64,000 bases of DNA, from the NCBI RefSeq assembly GCF_001050515.1, contig NZ_CAHS01000015.1, positions 1 through 64,000 on the forward strand, given 5' to 3'. The notes below the pieces were generated by a model. It made no database searches. It was not told the DNA's origin and saw only the letters and a program-made list of their open reading frames with translations. This DNA comes from Erwinia piriflorinigrans CFBP 5888. GTDB taxonomy: Bacteria > Pseudomonadota > Gammaproteobacteria > Enterobacterales > Enterobacteriaceae. Both the position numbers and the translations under genes were made by a program. This document shows, one piece after another, positions 30,459-43,800 of the stretch. The stretch's first letter is position 1. The number at the start of each line of letters is the position of its first letter.

Positions 30459-31523
30459 TCAGAACTGATAGTTTACGCCGAGGCCGGTGACATCATCATT
30501 TGCCAACCCGAGGGGGTTAGTGTCTTTCAGCAGATTGAATTTGTATTCTGCGTATACCATGAAATTTTTGTTGAAGTAGTAGTAGGTGCCCGCAGAAATA
30601 TATTTGAAAATATCCGCTTCGCCTTTGTTTTCAATATCTTTGCCGCGCGAGCTGACATAGGCGAGAGAAGGGCGTAAGCCATTCAGGAACTGGTATTGTG
30701 CGACTGCTTCAAAATTAACCGCTTTATTGGCAAAACCGCCGGAGATTGGCGTGGCGTTATGGGTGTTGCCATACATAGCCGCCAGATAGATCTGGTTGGC
30801 GTCATATTTGACGGCCGTCGCCCAATGCTCAGCGCGTTCGCCTTTACCGTAGCTGGCAAGGTTTTGTGCCTGAGTGCGGCGGAGATTCGCATAGGTACCC
30901 GACACGCCGAATCCTGAGTCGCCTGTCCAGCTGACGGAGGTCGCATAGCCATCGCCATTGGAACGGCGTACGGCAATATCACCGGTACGCTCATTTTTAC
31001 CCTCATACTGCAAAGCGATATTTAGCCCTTCCACCAACCCAAAGAAATCACTGTTGCGCCAGGTGGCGACCCCGGTAGAGCGTCCTGAAAGGAATACGTC
31101 AGAGTTACCCGAGTCACCGCCGAACTTGGGCAGCATGTCGGTCCATGCCAGCACGTCATAGACCAAGCCGTAATTGCGGCCATAGTCAATCGATCCCCAT
31201 TTACCATACTTCAAACCGGCAAAACCGAGACGGGTTTTATCACCACTGACCGCATCGCTGCCTTCGGATTTGTTTAGCTGGAACTGGTACTGCCACTGAC
31301 CGTAGCCGGTGAACGATTCGCCGAGCACCGTTTCACCTTTGAAGCCCAGACGCGCGTAAGAGGCATCGACATTGTTGCTGTCATCGTCAGAGAGCACACG
31401 CCCAGCGTTAACCCTGCCGTTTAAATCGAGTTTGTTACCGTCTTTGTTGTAAATTTCTGCCGCCACTACGTGGGTTGACGCCAGTAAAACCGTTAAGGCT
31501 AATGCTATGGAACAGCGCTTCAT
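30459..31523 (-). CDS. General trimeric porin (OmpC/OmpF/PhoE family)
   Basis: A 354-aa outer-membrane porin. The signal peptide MKRCSIALALTVLLASTHVVAA is followed by the mature start EIYNKDGNKLDLNGRV, typical of enteric porins. The constriction-loop segment LPKFGGDSGNSDVFLSGRSTGVATWRN (loop 3) and the C-terminal Phe (GVNYQF) are diagnostic. I choose the second Met (31523). Which paralogue it is (OmpC, OmpF, OmpN or NmpC type) cannot be set from sequence alone. It stands exactly at the synteny junction of the window. Confidence 0.9.
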   Translation of the reverse strand: MKRCSIALALTVLLASTHVVAAEIYNKDGNKLDLNGRVNAGRVLSDDDSNNVDASYARLGFKGETVLGESFTGYGQWQYQFQLNKSEGSDAVSGDKTRLGFAGLKYGKWGSIDYGRNYGLVYDVLAWTDMLPKFGGDSGNSDVFLSGRSTGVATWRNSDFFGLVEGLNIALQYEGKNERTGDIAVRRSNGDGYATSVSWTGDSGFGVSGTYANLRRTQAQNLASYGKGERAEHWATAVKYDANQIYLAAMYGNTHNATPISGGFANKAVNFEAVAQYQFLNGLRPSLAYVSSRGKDIENKGEADIFKYISAGTYYYFNKNFMVYAEYKFNLLKDTNPLGLANDDVTGLGVNYQF

Positions 31524-32259
31524 CATTAAATAACCCTTGTTTTTAACTTATTATGTCTTTAGCTAAATGTGCGCTATCGAAAATGACATAAATAAGTGTT
31601 TCTTAAAAACCCATTACTTGTAACAATTTATTTCAGTTATTTGTTTTGCCAATAAATTGTCCCTTTTTTGCCCGTGACAGGGTGGTGGTAGCCAGGGGTT
31701 TAGCGCGATTTATCCAATATCTAACATGGGTAGAATTTAATTTAATGATTAAAATCAGATAAATAGATAAAATTAGTGCCATTTCCTTCTTATCTGAATA
31801 TAACCTGAGCTTATATATCTTTTATCTTTAGTCTTTTTTGTACAAAAGTCCTGATAATCGATTTAAAGCAAATTAAATTAAATTTTTGTTAATACACAGT
31901 GTCCATATGTAATAAGTGGAATTCGATTCCAGAAAAATAACTTTGCTGATCAATAATCAGCATCGGGATCATAAGCAGTGAAACAATATTTTCGGGCTGA
32001 TTGCATCACGATGGCGGGCCATTCTGGTGCATGTGACGCATTATGGCGCATCAGGTAACCGCTTTTTTTCACGCATTTCCACCAGCGATCACAGATTCAG
32101 GATTTATTTTCTAAATGCATAATTGTGCTTCTTGCGGGGCTTATCAGCCCAGCGAATTGGATGATTATTCACTTAATATGCATTAAATTTGAATAAAAAG
32201 ATTACCTAACTCATTGATATTTAGTCTTGATGGTCGATTTATGCATTTTTTTCTCTGGA
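31524..32259. other. Long AT-rich spacer between the porin and astC
   Basis: About 740 nt without a gene. Near the porin, on the minus strand, the stretches TTGTTACAAG and AAGAAACACTT resemble OmpR half-sites, which would suit a porin but are not firm. A perfect hairpin TGCTGAT (31944-31950), loop CAATA, ATCAGCA (31956-31962) lies mid-spacer. I saw no micF-like antisense RNA that I could support. Confidence 0.4.
32002..32050. promoter_or_regulatory. Candidate NtrC enhancer sites for astC
   Basis: Two partial matches to TGCACC-N5-GGTGCA lie 32 nt apart: TGCATCACGATGGCGGG (32002-32018) and TGACGCATTATGGCGCA (32034-32050). They are about 210-260 nt upstream of the sigma-54 promoter, a normal distance for an NtrC enhancer. 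The matches are imperfect. Confidence 0.35.
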
Positions 32260-32275
32260 TGGCATGCGGTGTGCA
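32260..32275 (+). promoter_or_regulatory. Sigma-54 promoter of the ast operon
   Basis: TGGCATGCGGTGTGCA has the invariant GG (32261-32262), ten bases, then GC (32273-32274), as required for RpoN promoters. It lies 95 nt upstream of the astC start. E. coli astC is driven by RpoN and NtrC under nitrogen limitation, so position and function agree. Confidence 0.75.
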
Positions 32276-32369
32276 ATCTACAGTACAGCAATGAGGAATC
32301 ATCCTATTAACATTTATTAAACCTTCCGTTTACTTCGCCGTTGGCGGGGATGCGAAAACCGAGGCCACT

Positions 32370-33586
32370 ATGCAACTATCAGTTACCCGTCAAGACTTCG
32401 ACCAATGGATTGTGCCTACCTATGCCCCGGCGAATTTCGTACCGGTAAAAGCTGAAGGCTCAACCTTATGGGATCAGGAAGGAAGGTCTTACATCGATTT
32501 TGCTGGTGGCATTGCCGTGAACGCGCTCGGACACGCCCACCCGGAACTGCAACTGGCACTACAGCAGCAGGCGGCGAAGCTGTGGCACACCGGCAATGGC
32601 TACACCAATGAACCCGTGCTGCGTCTGGCTAAGCAGCTGATTGATGCCACTTTTGCCGATCGTGTGTTCTTCTGTAATTCCGGTGCCGAAGCCAATGAGG
32701 CAGCCCTGAAGCTGGCACGTAAAGTGGCGGTAGATAAAGGTTTCGAGCAAAAGAATGGCATTGTGGCATTTAATAATGCGTTTCACGGACGCACCCTGTT
32801 TACCGTTTCGGCCGGGGGACAGCCCGCCTATTCAAAAGATTTTGCCCCGCTACCGGGGGGCATCGCTCATGCCCCCTATAACGATCTTACGGCGGCGGCG
32901 GCGCTGATCACTGCGCAAACCTGTGCGGTCATCGTCGAACCTGTTCAGGGAGAGGGAGGCGTGCATCCCGCCAGCCTGGCCTTTCTGCAAGGACTACGCG
33001 AACTTTGCGATCGACAGGGTGCATTACTGATCTTTGATGAAGTTCAAAGCGGCGTGGGCCGCACCGGATCGCTGTACGCCTATATGCACTACGGCGTCAC
33101 GCCTGACGTGTTAACCACGGCAAAAGCGCTTGGTGGCGGCTTCCCGATGGGCGCGATGCTAACCACTGAATCCCTGGCTGCGCATCTTAATGTGGGCAGC
33201 CACGGCACAACCTATGGCGGGAACCCATTGGCTGGCGCGGTGGGTGGTAAAGTGCTGGAACTGGTCAACCGCCCTGAAATAATGACGGGTGTGACGGAGC
33301 GCCATCAGTGGTTCGTTGAGGCCCTGCAAGCGATAAATCAGCGCCTGCAAATGTTTCAAGAAATCAGGGGGCTGGGATTACTGATCGGTTGTGAACTGAA
33401 TGAGAATTACAGCGGCAAGGCAAAAGTGATTAATCAGATTGCCGCGCGTGAAGGGCTAATGATATTGATTGCCGGAGCTAACGTTATTCGCTTTGCGCCA
33501 TCTTTAATCATCACAAAACATGAGGTGCAGGAAGGGCTGCTGCGCTTTGAAAGAGCCTGCCGCGCCGTTGCCGGAGGAGCCAGCAT

Positions 33587-33590
<4 letters not shown>
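32370..33590 (+). CDS. astC: Succinylornithine/acetylornithine transaminase AstC
   Basis: PLP enzyme of the arginine succinyltransferase pathway. It transfers the amino group of N2-succinylornithine to 2-oxoglutarate. The 406-aa length is normal. It has [17 protein letters not shown] (cofactor phosphate region), [12 protein letters not shown] with the PLP-nitrogen Asp, and the Schiff-base Lys in [17 protein letters not shown]. First gene of astCADBE, it shares an overlapping stop with the astA start (ATGATG). It is very close to ArgD, so the operon context gives the assignment. Confidence 0.95.
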
Positions 33591-37409
<3,819 letters not shown>

Positions 37410-37460
37410 CGCGTAGTTTGTCGCACCGGGCTGAACGGCGATTTAATCTAAGAGGAATAT

Positions 37461-38450
37461 ATGCAGGACTTTCTACAACTTACCCTGTCCGGCGCTCAGC
37501 CAGAACAAAAGGAAGGGCATAACGACAAGCTCCGCTGGCGCTGGCTTAACGTCGGTATACTTGAGTTGACGCCGCACCACAGCGTACCCAAGGCGTTGGT
37601 GGTATCAAGTGGCATTCACGGCAATGAGACCGCTCCGGTAGAAATTGTCGAACAGCTGGTTAACGCCTTGCTGTGCGGTGAACTGGAGCTGCAAACCCGC
37701 CTGCTGGTGATTTACGGTAATCCGGCCGCTCTCAGGCTGAATAAACGCTACGTGCATGGAGATATGAACCGCATGTTTGGCGGGCGTTGGCAGCAGTATG
37801 AAGATTGCCCGGAAGCCCGGCGTGCCTGGATACTGGAACAGGCGATGGAGAACTTCTGGCAGGCTGGCGACTATGAAGAAGTACGCTGGCACCTCGATAT
37901 GCATACTGCTATCCGTGGCTCTTACCATACGCAGTTTGGCGTCTTGCCCCAGCGCACGACGCCGTGGCCAGAAGATTTTATGCACTGGCTGGCGGCGGCA
38001 GGGTTGGAAGCGCTGGTTTTTCACCGCGCCACGGGAGGGACCTTCACCAATTACAGCAGTCGACATTTCCAGGCCGCCAGCTGTACGTTGGAGTTAGGAA
38101 AAGCACTGCCTTTCGGTCACAACGATCTTAACCAGTTTGCAGCAGTGCGGCTGGCGTTGCAGCAGTTGATCATCGGCGGGGAAAACATCCCTGCTTCAAC
38201 CGTACCGCGCCGCTATCGGGTGTCGCAGCAAATTACCCGGCGTTCTGACAGTTTCGTGCTGCACATGAGTGAAGACGTGCTGAATTTTACCGCTTTTCCC
38301 CAGGGAACGCTGCTGGCAGAGGACGGTGAAGAGCGCGTCTATGTTCAGCAGGCACGGGAATATGTGTTATTCCCCAATCCGAATGTCGCGACCGGGTTAC
38401 GCGCCGGGCTGATGTTGGTAGAAGATAACGCGCACAATAAAGCGCTGTGA
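37461..38450 (+). CDS. astE: Succinylglutamate desuccinylase AstE
   Basis: Zinc hydrolase of the M14/aspartoacylase family and the last step, giving glutamate and succinate. It has 329 aa. The zinc motif [16 protein letters not shown] (His and Glu ligands) is near residues 50-65, the distal His lies in [12 protein letters not shown], and the substrate Arg in [13 protein letters not shown]. The catalytic Glu region [14 protein letters not shown] is near 208-221. AGAGGAATAT precedes the ATG. No clear terminator follows. Confidence 0.95.
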   Translation: MQDFLQLTLSGAQPEQKEGHNDKLRWRWLNVGILELTPHHSVPKALVVSSGIHGNETAPVEIVEQLVNALLCGELELQTRLLVIYGNPAALRLNKRYVHGDMNRMFGGRWQQYEDCPEARRAWILEQAMENFWQAGDYEEVRWHLDMHTAIRGSYHTQFGVLPQRTTPWPEDFMHWLAAAGLEALVFHRATGGTFTNYSSRHFQAASCTLELGKALPFGHNDLNQFAAVRLALQQLIIGGENIPASTVPRRYRVSQQITRRSDSFVLHMSEDVLNFTAFPQGTLLAEDGEERVYVQQAREYVLFPNPNVATGLRAGLMLVEDNAHNKAL

Positions 38451-38811
38451 ACGGTGCACGGCGTAGTTACGCCATGAGGATGGCATGTGGTCGTGGCGGG
38501 CGACATGTCTCCCTGATGCCGCTGCCGGTGAAGAAGTCAGATGATGTGTAAAGCTGGCGACTTTTTCCTTTCTCGATCCTTGCAAATCGATTACATTTCT
38601 ACGCAAAATCGGCTTAACTCCCTGTCCGAACATACTTTTTTGCAATTCCTCACCGAAATCTTCGCATTCTCTTCATCATTGGCTGCACATTGTCTTTTAT
38701 GCTTTCAAGGCTTTACCCACGCTCTGCGTAGTTGACATTCTGCGTCGTAAACTTGTTTTCGGATCCACGATAAATCAACCGCCATAGCACTGAATAAATA
38801 AGGACAATATA
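38451..38811. other. Spacer between astE and spy
   Basis: About 360 nt. A 64-codon plus-strand frame (38541-38735) has no ribosome binding site or recognisable similarity and is judged chance. Only one GTAAA half-site (near 38548) was seen, so no full CpxR box for spy is claimed. Confidence 0.4.
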
Positions 38812-39300
38812 ATGCGTAAATTAACTTCTTTCGTTGTTGCCGCTACTCTGGCCCTCGGCGCTGCAAATATCGTTCATGCCGCAGCGGATAATTTGACGCC
38901 ATCGCCATCGGGCGCTGAAAAGACCATGATGCATAAGCCGCCACGTCACGGAGGCCCCCATGAAATGTTTAAAGGGCTGGATCTGACCGATGCGCAGAAG
39001 CTGCAAATGCGCAGCATCATGAAAGCCGCGCACAAGGATATGCAGCGTCCTTCTCCGGAAGAGCGCCGTACCCTGCAAAGTATCATTGCTTCCGACACGT
39101 TCGACCGGACTAAAGCCGAAGCTGAGGCGACGAAAATATCCGCCAATGGAAAGCAGCGCGCGCTAGCGATGATGGAAACGCAAAATAAAATGTATAACGT
39201 GTTGACCGTTGAGCAGAAAAAACAGTTCAACCAGAACTTCGAGAAACGTCTGGCTGAAAAACCGCAGCATCATGATGGAATGCCGCCAGCAGACGACTAA
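38812..39300 (+). CDS. spy: ATP-independent periplasmic chaperone Spy
   Basis: A 162-aa secreted protein of the Spy/CpxP family. The signal peptide MRKLTSFVVAATLALGAANI ends at about residue 23. The mature part is all-helical and forms a cradle-shaped dimer in homologues. Two LTxxQ motifs are present (LTDAQKLQM near residue 58 and LTVEQKKQF near 139). The C-terminal tail is rich in His and Pro (KPQHHDGMPP). Its place between astE and cho is as in E. coli, although ves is missing. Confidence 0.94.
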   Translation: MRKLTSFVVAATLALGAANIVHAAADNLTPSPSGAEKTMMHKPPRHGGPHEMFKGLDLTDAQKLQMRSIMKAAHKDMQRPSPEERRTLQSIIASDTFDRTKAEAEATKISANGKQRALAMMETQNKMYNVLTVEQKKQFNQNFEKRLAEKPQHHDGMPPADD

Positions 39301-39323
39301 CGAGTATTGCATTAAGCGGAAAT

Positions 39324-39377
39324 CGCCGATGTTGTTCACTTGCCTGACTGGCGGTGGGCAGCCTCGGCGTTTTTTTA
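39324..39377 (+). terminator. Possible terminator after spy
   Basis: CGCCGA (39324-39329) pairs with TCGGCG (39364-39369), followed by T7. The loop is long, with only partial internal pairing, so the call is moderate. Confidence 0.45.
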
Positions 39378-39408
39378 TCTCTCTGCTTTGGCTGCGATAA
39401 CCCCTCTG

Positions 39409-40278
39409 CTAAGCCTTGGGCACCAGCATAACCGGCAGTTTGCCTGTCAGCATCGGCTTACAGAGTATTTTGTAGCCATCGCTGTCAAATCCCGGCGTTG
39501 TGCTGCACAGCGACTTGGCCTCTTCCAGTTGACTGACCGATCCCAGATATAGCCAGTTGTTGATAATGTGATACTGGGTTTGTCCTGCTCTTTGCTCCAG
39601 AACCGCCACCGCATCAGGCCACGGCCAGCATTGTAAACGCACCGCTTCTAACGCCGATACCAGACGCTGCTGGTGCTCATCCTCTGTTTCTTTTCCGCAG
39701 CAGGCTCCGGCACAGCGCTTCAGTGCAAAACGAAAGCATGCGCTGCCCGAACGTAGCTTTTCTAAGCCCAGCAGGTGGTAACAAAGTCGTTGTTCATCGG
39801 CAATTTTTTGCAAGGTTTCAAGCGCCGCACGGCGATTGGCGTATAAGCCATAAAGACCAGCGGTTGAGGAGAAATCGACGTCTTTGGCATACACCACCTG
39901 GGGAGTGCCGGCGGTAATTTGCAGGGAGCAAAGCTGGCGATTTTTACGCAGCCGTTTATTAAACAGTGGCTGCTGTAGCTTGATCATCTGCGCTTCCAGC
40001 AGTAGCGCACCCAGTTCTCCCGCAGTAGGAATAAAGCTGATACGGGTTGCCTGGCGCAGCATACGTGCCTCATCGGCGGTACGCAAATGTGACAATACCC
40101 GGCTGCGGATGTTGACGCTTTTCCCGATATACAGCGGCATCGTTTCACTCTCACCGTGAAAGACGTATACCCCTGGCAACTTAGGGAGAGCTTCAAGGCA
40201 GGGACGCAGCTGCTCGGGATATTGATAAATGGCGGCGGCGTCAAATTCGATGCGCGGACTGACAGGTTTTCTGACCAC
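39409..40278 (-). CDS. cho: UvrC-like excinuclease Cho
   Basis: Makes the 3' incision in nucleotide excision repair at lesions UvrC handles poorly. It has 289 aa. The GIY-YIG nuclease domain is at about residues 33-110 (LPGVYVFHGESETMPLYIGK, then VNIRSRVLSHLRT). A UvrC-type central domain follows, with the Cys-rich segment SACFRFALKRCAGACCGKE. There is no C-terminal UvrC endonuclease or HhH domain, which separates Cho from UvrC. E. coli cho is in the SOS regulon. I did not find a clear LexA box in the short spacer to nadE. Neighbour order matches E. coli. Confidence 0.94.
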   Translation of the reverse strand: MVRKPVSPRIEFDAAAIYQYPEQLRPCLEALPKLPGVYVFHGESETMPLYIGKSVNIRSRVLSHLRTADEARMLRQATRISFIPTAGELGALLLEAQMIKLQQPLFNKRLRKNRQLCSLQITAGTPQVVYAKDVDFSSTAGLYGLYANRRAALETLQKIADEQRLCYHLLGLEKLRSGSACFRFALKRCAGACCGKETEDEHQQRLVSALEAVRLQCWPWPDAVAVLEQRAGQTQYHIINNWLYLGSVSQLEEAKSLCSTTPGFDSDGYKILCKPMLTGKLPVMLVPKA

Positions 40279-40367
40279 TACTGACTCCGGTTACTGTTTA
40301 TCCAAACAGTATAGCAGCAGGCGGCTGACAGGCGGAGCTTTTGTTGTTCGCTCCGCCGTGGGGGAGG

Positions 40368-41195
40368 TTATTTTTTCCAGAAGTCGTCGAACACGGTGAT
40401 CGGCGGGCGGCGTTTGTGCTCGGTTTTCAGATACCAGCCTTCAATGGTTTTTGCTGCCGCTGGATCTATACGTTCACCTTGTAAATAGCGGTCAATCATC
40501 TCATAGGTTACGCCAAGAGCCACCTCATCCTGTAGGCCGGGGCGGTCGTCTTCCAGGTCAGCGGTGGGGTGTTTTAGCCAGAGATGTTCCGGGCAGCCCA
40601 GCGCTTTTAACAGCTGTTTGCCCTGGCCTTTATTCAGCCGGAAAATGGGATTGATATCGCTGCCGCCATCGCCGTACTTGGTGAAAAATCCGGTCACCGC
40701 TTCGGCCGCATGGTCGGTTCCTACCACCACACCCGCATTCATTCCGGCAATGCTGTATTGCACTTTCATGCGCTCACGCGCTTTCTCATTGCCGCGAATA
40801 AAATCAGACAGCGTAATGCCCGCCTCGCGCAATGCCTGTTCGCTGGCCTGTATTGCCGCTTTGATATTGACCGTCAGAACCCTGTCTGGTTGGATAAAGC
40901 CGATCGCATCCTGGCAGTCTTGTTCATCGGCCTGTATGCCGTGCGGCAGACGCACGGCAATAAACTGATAACTGTTGTCCCCGGATTCAACGCGCAGTTC
41001 ATTCATCGCCATCTGGCAGAGTTTACCTGTCAGCGTAGAGTCCTGCCCGCCGCTGATCCCCAGTACTAACGATTTCAAAAACGGATAGCGCTTCAGGTAT
41101 GATTTCAGGAAATCCACGCTGAGACGAATTTCTTCATCGGCATTAATAGTGGGTTTGACGCCCAGCGCCTCAATAATGTCCTGTTGCAGAGCCAT
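40368..41195 (-). CDS. nadE: NH3-dependent NAD+ synthetase
   Basis: Final step of NAD synthesis: amidates nicotinic acid adenine dinucleotide using ammonia and ATP. It has 275 aa, the short ammonia-dependent form with no glutaminase domain. The ATP pyrophosphatase P-loop [15 protein letters not shown] is near residues 44-58. [26 protein letters not shown] binds the deamido-NAD and metal, and HKRRPP is near the C terminus. Confidence 0.97.
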   Translation of the reverse strand: MALQQDIIEALGVKPTINADEEIRLSVDFLKSYLKRYPFLKSLVLGISGGQDSTLTGKLCQMAMNELRVESGDNSYQFIAVRLPHGIQADEQDCQDAIGFIQPDRVLTVNIKAAIQASEQALREAGITLSDFIRGNEKARERMKVQYSIAGMNAGVVVGTDHAAEAVTGFFTKYGDGGSDINPIFRLNKGQGKQLLKALGCPEHLWLKHPTADLEDDRPGLQDEVALGVTYEMIDRYLQGERIDPAAAKTIEGWYLKTEHKRRPPITVFDDFWKK

Positions 41196-41331
41196 TTTCC
41201 TCTCCTCCGATTCAGCGCCGTCAGGCGGCAGCCGTTTGCGTTTTGTTCATGCAAAGCTAACGCGCATGGCGCGCAACCACAACAATCAATCCATCAATCA
41301 TGAAAACGAATGCCGATCATTCAACCGTTTT

Positions 41332-42510
41332 TCACTTTTTAGCCAGCAGTGTGAACATCATAATCGCCATCATATAGCATCCGAACAGTGTGGCGCTCAT
41401 CGTCAGTACAGATGTTCCGCCAATCCCGGTCAGCGGAACGCTGATGCTGCCCAGGGTAAACATGGTGACGCCAATCACTGCTGAGGCGCTGCCCGCACGA
41501 TGCCCCTGGCTCTGCATCGCCAGTGAGGAGGCGGTCACTGATATGACCCCGTTACTGGCCACGCTGAAAAACAGAGCGATCAGCACCAGCGGTAACGCTG
41601 CCGCCGTCAGCCCCGCCAGCAACAGACTGCCGGAAGAGATAAAGGCCAGTATCAACCCGCCTTTTAAAATGCGATATTCACCCCATAGCGGGCACAGGCG
41701 TGCGCTAACCTGAGAAGCAATAATCAGGCCAATGCCGTTAGCGGCAAAGCAGAGGCTGAAGGCCTGCGGCGAAAGCTGATAAATTTGTTGCAGAACAAAC
41801 GGCGAAGCGCCGATATAAGCAAACATACCGGACATCATAAATCCCTGTGTCAGGCAGAAGCCCATAAATGGACGATGAGTGATAACCTGACCCAGCGTTG
41901 CCCACGCGGAGAAAATGCTACCCTTGCTGCGTCGATCTTCGGGCAGGGACTCCTGAAGTTTAACGCGTGCGAGGATCAACAGCAGCAGCGCGAACAGGGC
42001 AATGACCATAAACAGCCCACGCCAGTTGAGAAATGCCATCAGCGCACCGCCTACCACCGGCGCTGCGATCGGGGCCAGCCCATTGACCAGCATCAGCAGG
42101 GCGAAGAAGCGGGTTAGCTCATGGCCGCTGTACATATCCCGGGCGATAGCCCGCGATAACACCGCGCCACCGGCAGCGGATAATCCCTCAAACAGGCGTG
42201 CCAGCAGCAGCTGATGGATATCCTGTGCCAGCGCACAGCCAACAGAGGCCAATAGCAGCAACAGCAGCGACAGTAGCAGGGGACGTATGCGGCCATATTT
42301 GTCGCTAAGTGGGCCGAAAAACAGCTGGCCGAACCCCAGTCCGAGCAGCCCGGCGGTGAGGCTAAGTTGTGCTGTTGCCGTCGTCGTTTTCAGGTCGCTT
42401 GCCAGCTCTGGCAGCGCGGGAAGATACAGGTCGATGCAAAGCGGGCCTAAAGCCGCCAGTAAACCCAGTGTAACGGCATAGCCCAGGCGTTTGCTGTGTG
42501 CAGGTGTCAT
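41332..42510 (-). CDS. Bcr/CflA-family MFS drug exporter
   Basis: A 392-aa major facilitator with 12 predicted helices. The N-terminal motif CIDLYLPALPELASDL and the loop 2-3 motif GPLSDKYGRIRPLL are typical of the Bcr/CflA group of drug:H+ antiporters. Motif C, in the form GLAPIAAPVVGGAL, supports export direction. The substrate cannot be told from sequence. It lies between nadE and osmE, where E. coli has no such gene, so this is a local insertion or retained ancestral gene. Confidence 0.88.
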   Translation of the reverse strand: MTPAHSKRLGYAVTLGLLAALGPLCIDLYLPALPELASDLKTTTATAQLSLTAGLLGLGFGQLFFGPLSDKYGRIRPLLLSLLLLLLASVGCALAQDIHQLLLARLFEGLSAAGGAVLSRAIARDMYSGHELTRFFALLMLVNGLAPIAAPVVGGALMAFLNWRGLFMVIALFALLLLILARVKLQESLPEDRRSKGSIFSAWATLGQVITHRPFMGFCLTQGFMMSGMFAYIGASPFVLQQIYQLSPQAFSLCFAANGIGLIIASQVSARLCPLWGEYRILKGGLILAFISSGSLLLAGLTAAALPLVLIALFFSVASNGVISVTASSLAMQSQGHRAGSASAVIGVTMFTLGSISVPLTGIGGTSVLTMSATLFGCYMMAIMMFTLLAKK

Positions 42511-42757
42511 GGTTCCTCATTGATAAAAGGTGGCAGATCTGGTCAGTCAGCGGGCAGCGTAAAAAATCCCGCTGATGTATGCAGCGGCGATACGTATTAG
42601 CGATTCCATTTCTGGACTGGCGACGACAGCGCATTTTACCCGCTGTATTATAGGTAAGACGCCAATAAACTGATAATATTTTGCTGCCATAAAGTTGATT
42701 AATCTGACTTTATATTCCAGGCTTACTACCACACTGATCATGACAGAGGTTGAACAA

Positions 42758-43093
42758 ATGCGTAAGTTAACGGGATTAATGGGTGCTGCGGTAACGCTTG
42801 CCATGTTGTCTGGCTGTACAGTTTACGATCGTGCGCAAAGCTATGCCACGAAACCGGTGGTACAGGACGTGAAGAAAGGAATGACTCGTCAGCAGGTTCG
42901 TGAAATCGCCGGGCCAGCTTCTACCGAAATCACCATGGTCCATGCGCGTGGTACTTGTCAGACTTACGTATTGGGTGAACGTGATGGCAAGCTGCAGACC
43001 TATTTCGTCAGCTACTCTGACACAGGCCGCGTGATGAATTACGGTTTCCAGAGTTGCAAAGAGTACGATACAGATCCGCAAGTGAATCAGTAA
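42758..43093 (+). CDS. osmE: Osmotically inducible lipoprotein OsmE
   Basis: A 111-aa BamE-like lipoprotein. The start at 42758 has AGAGGT 8 nt upstream. In-frame upstream Mets are rejected because only this one gives a normal signal peptide. The lipobox LSGC puts the lipidated Cys at residue 20. The SmpA/OmlA fold shows DVKKGMTRQQVREIAGPAS and ARGTCQTYVLGERDGK. Osmotic and sigma-S induction is known in E. coli. It is followed by a strong terminator. Confidence 0.95.
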   Translation: MRKLTGLMGAAVTLAMLSGCTVYDRAQSYATKPVVQDVKKGMTRQQVREIAGPASTEITMVHARGTCQTYVLGERDGKLQTYFVSYSDTGRVMNYGFQSCKEYDTDPQVNQ

Positions 43094-43110
43094 TCACGAG
43101 TTAATAAGAA

Positions 43111-43140
43111 AAATGGTCACGACGGTGACCATTTTTTTTG
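43111..43140. terminator. Strong terminator after osmE
   Basis: AAATGGTCAC (43111-43120), loop GACG, GTGACCATTT (43125-43134), then T-rich to 43139. It works for osmE on the plus strand. The A-rich left side also allows use for the minus-strand gene ending at 43156. Confidence 0.9.
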
Positions 43141-43155
43141 TCTTGATTCTGACTA

Positions 43156-43575
43156 TCACAATCCGGCAGGTCGTGGTACTTCATAATACTGGCCGTGAAT
43201 ATCTCGGCGATAGAAGTGCCCGCCCTGGACATAAAACCGCTCACCATTGTAATCCAGTCGTCGCATAGTACCCACGCGATCCACCGGTGGGTCAACCACA
43301 AGGTAAGTGTTGTCGTATTGCCGCTGATAATAGCTACCGTCAAGGATATAATAAGTTAGCCCGCCTATGATTACGGCGGCTGCGGCGGCAGGCAGAATAA
43401 ACAGGCGACGCGGGCCGTCGGGTCTCCAGCCATCACCGTGGCGCCAGCCGGGCGGCGGCCTTTCGTCATCACCGTGGTGCCAGCCGTGGGGCGGCTTCCA
43501 ATCATCGTGGCGTGCCGATGACAGGGCCGGGGCCAATAGCGTTAAGGCAAGAAAGCTAATCATTACCTTTTTCAT
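43156..43575 (-). CDS. Secreted Pro/Trp/His-rich protein of unknown function
   Basis: A 139-aa protein, not firmly recognised. A cleavable signal MKKVMISFLALTLLAPALSS is followed by a low-complexity region (about 22-56) built of HGWHHGD, PPGWRHGD and GWRPDG units. A hydrophobic segment follows (about 58-78, LFILPAAAAAVIIGGLTYYI), probably a membrane anchor. The C-terminal module has YNGERFYVQGGHFYRRDIHGQYYEV, a Tyr-rich motif seen in small periplasmic or cell-surface proteins (DUF6515-like). The ribosome binding site AGGAGA precedes the ATG. The His/Trp repeats could bind metal. That is inference. Confidence 0.75.
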   Translation of the reverse strand: MKKVMISFLALTLLAPALSSARHDDWKPPHGWHHGDDERPPPGWRHGDGWRPDGPRRLFILPAAAAAVIIGGLTYYILDGSYYQRQYDNTYLVVDPPVDRVGTMRRLDYNGERFYVQGGHFYRRDIHGQYYEVPRPAGL

Positions 43576-43766
43576 AGGATTTCTCCTCTCATTTCCCTCT
43601 TCAGCATCTGCCTGAGTTCGCGGAAAAACAAGCGGTAACCAACAGCTATTTGCTATCTCTTACTGCACTTAATGTTTCCTGTACGTTATCAATAACGTGG
43701 CTTTTTTATCAGAGCAATGGGCAACAACGGAGTAGGGAGAAGTCGTGTTCATGGCGGTTTTAATAA

Positions 43767-43791
43767 GCGGGTCAGCAGGGCGCTGACCCGC
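43767..43791 (-). terminator. Terminator of tcyP
   Basis: GCGGGTCAGC (43767-43776) and GCTGACCCGC (43782-43791) form a perfect 10-bp stem, loop 5 nt. On the minus strand it is followed by TTATTAAAA, a weak U tract. It lies 10 nt after the tcyP stop. Confidence 0.65.
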
Positions 43792-43800
43792 ATAGCAGGA

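Noticed and set aside
38541-38735. 64-codon ORF upstream of spy
   Set aside because: No ribosome binding site, no known motif, and it lies in the expected promoter region.
43683-43707. ACGTTA-TCAA-TAACGT hairpin followed by GGCTTTTTT on the plus strand
   Set aside because: It looks like a terminator, but no plus-strand gene ends near it, so I do not assign it.
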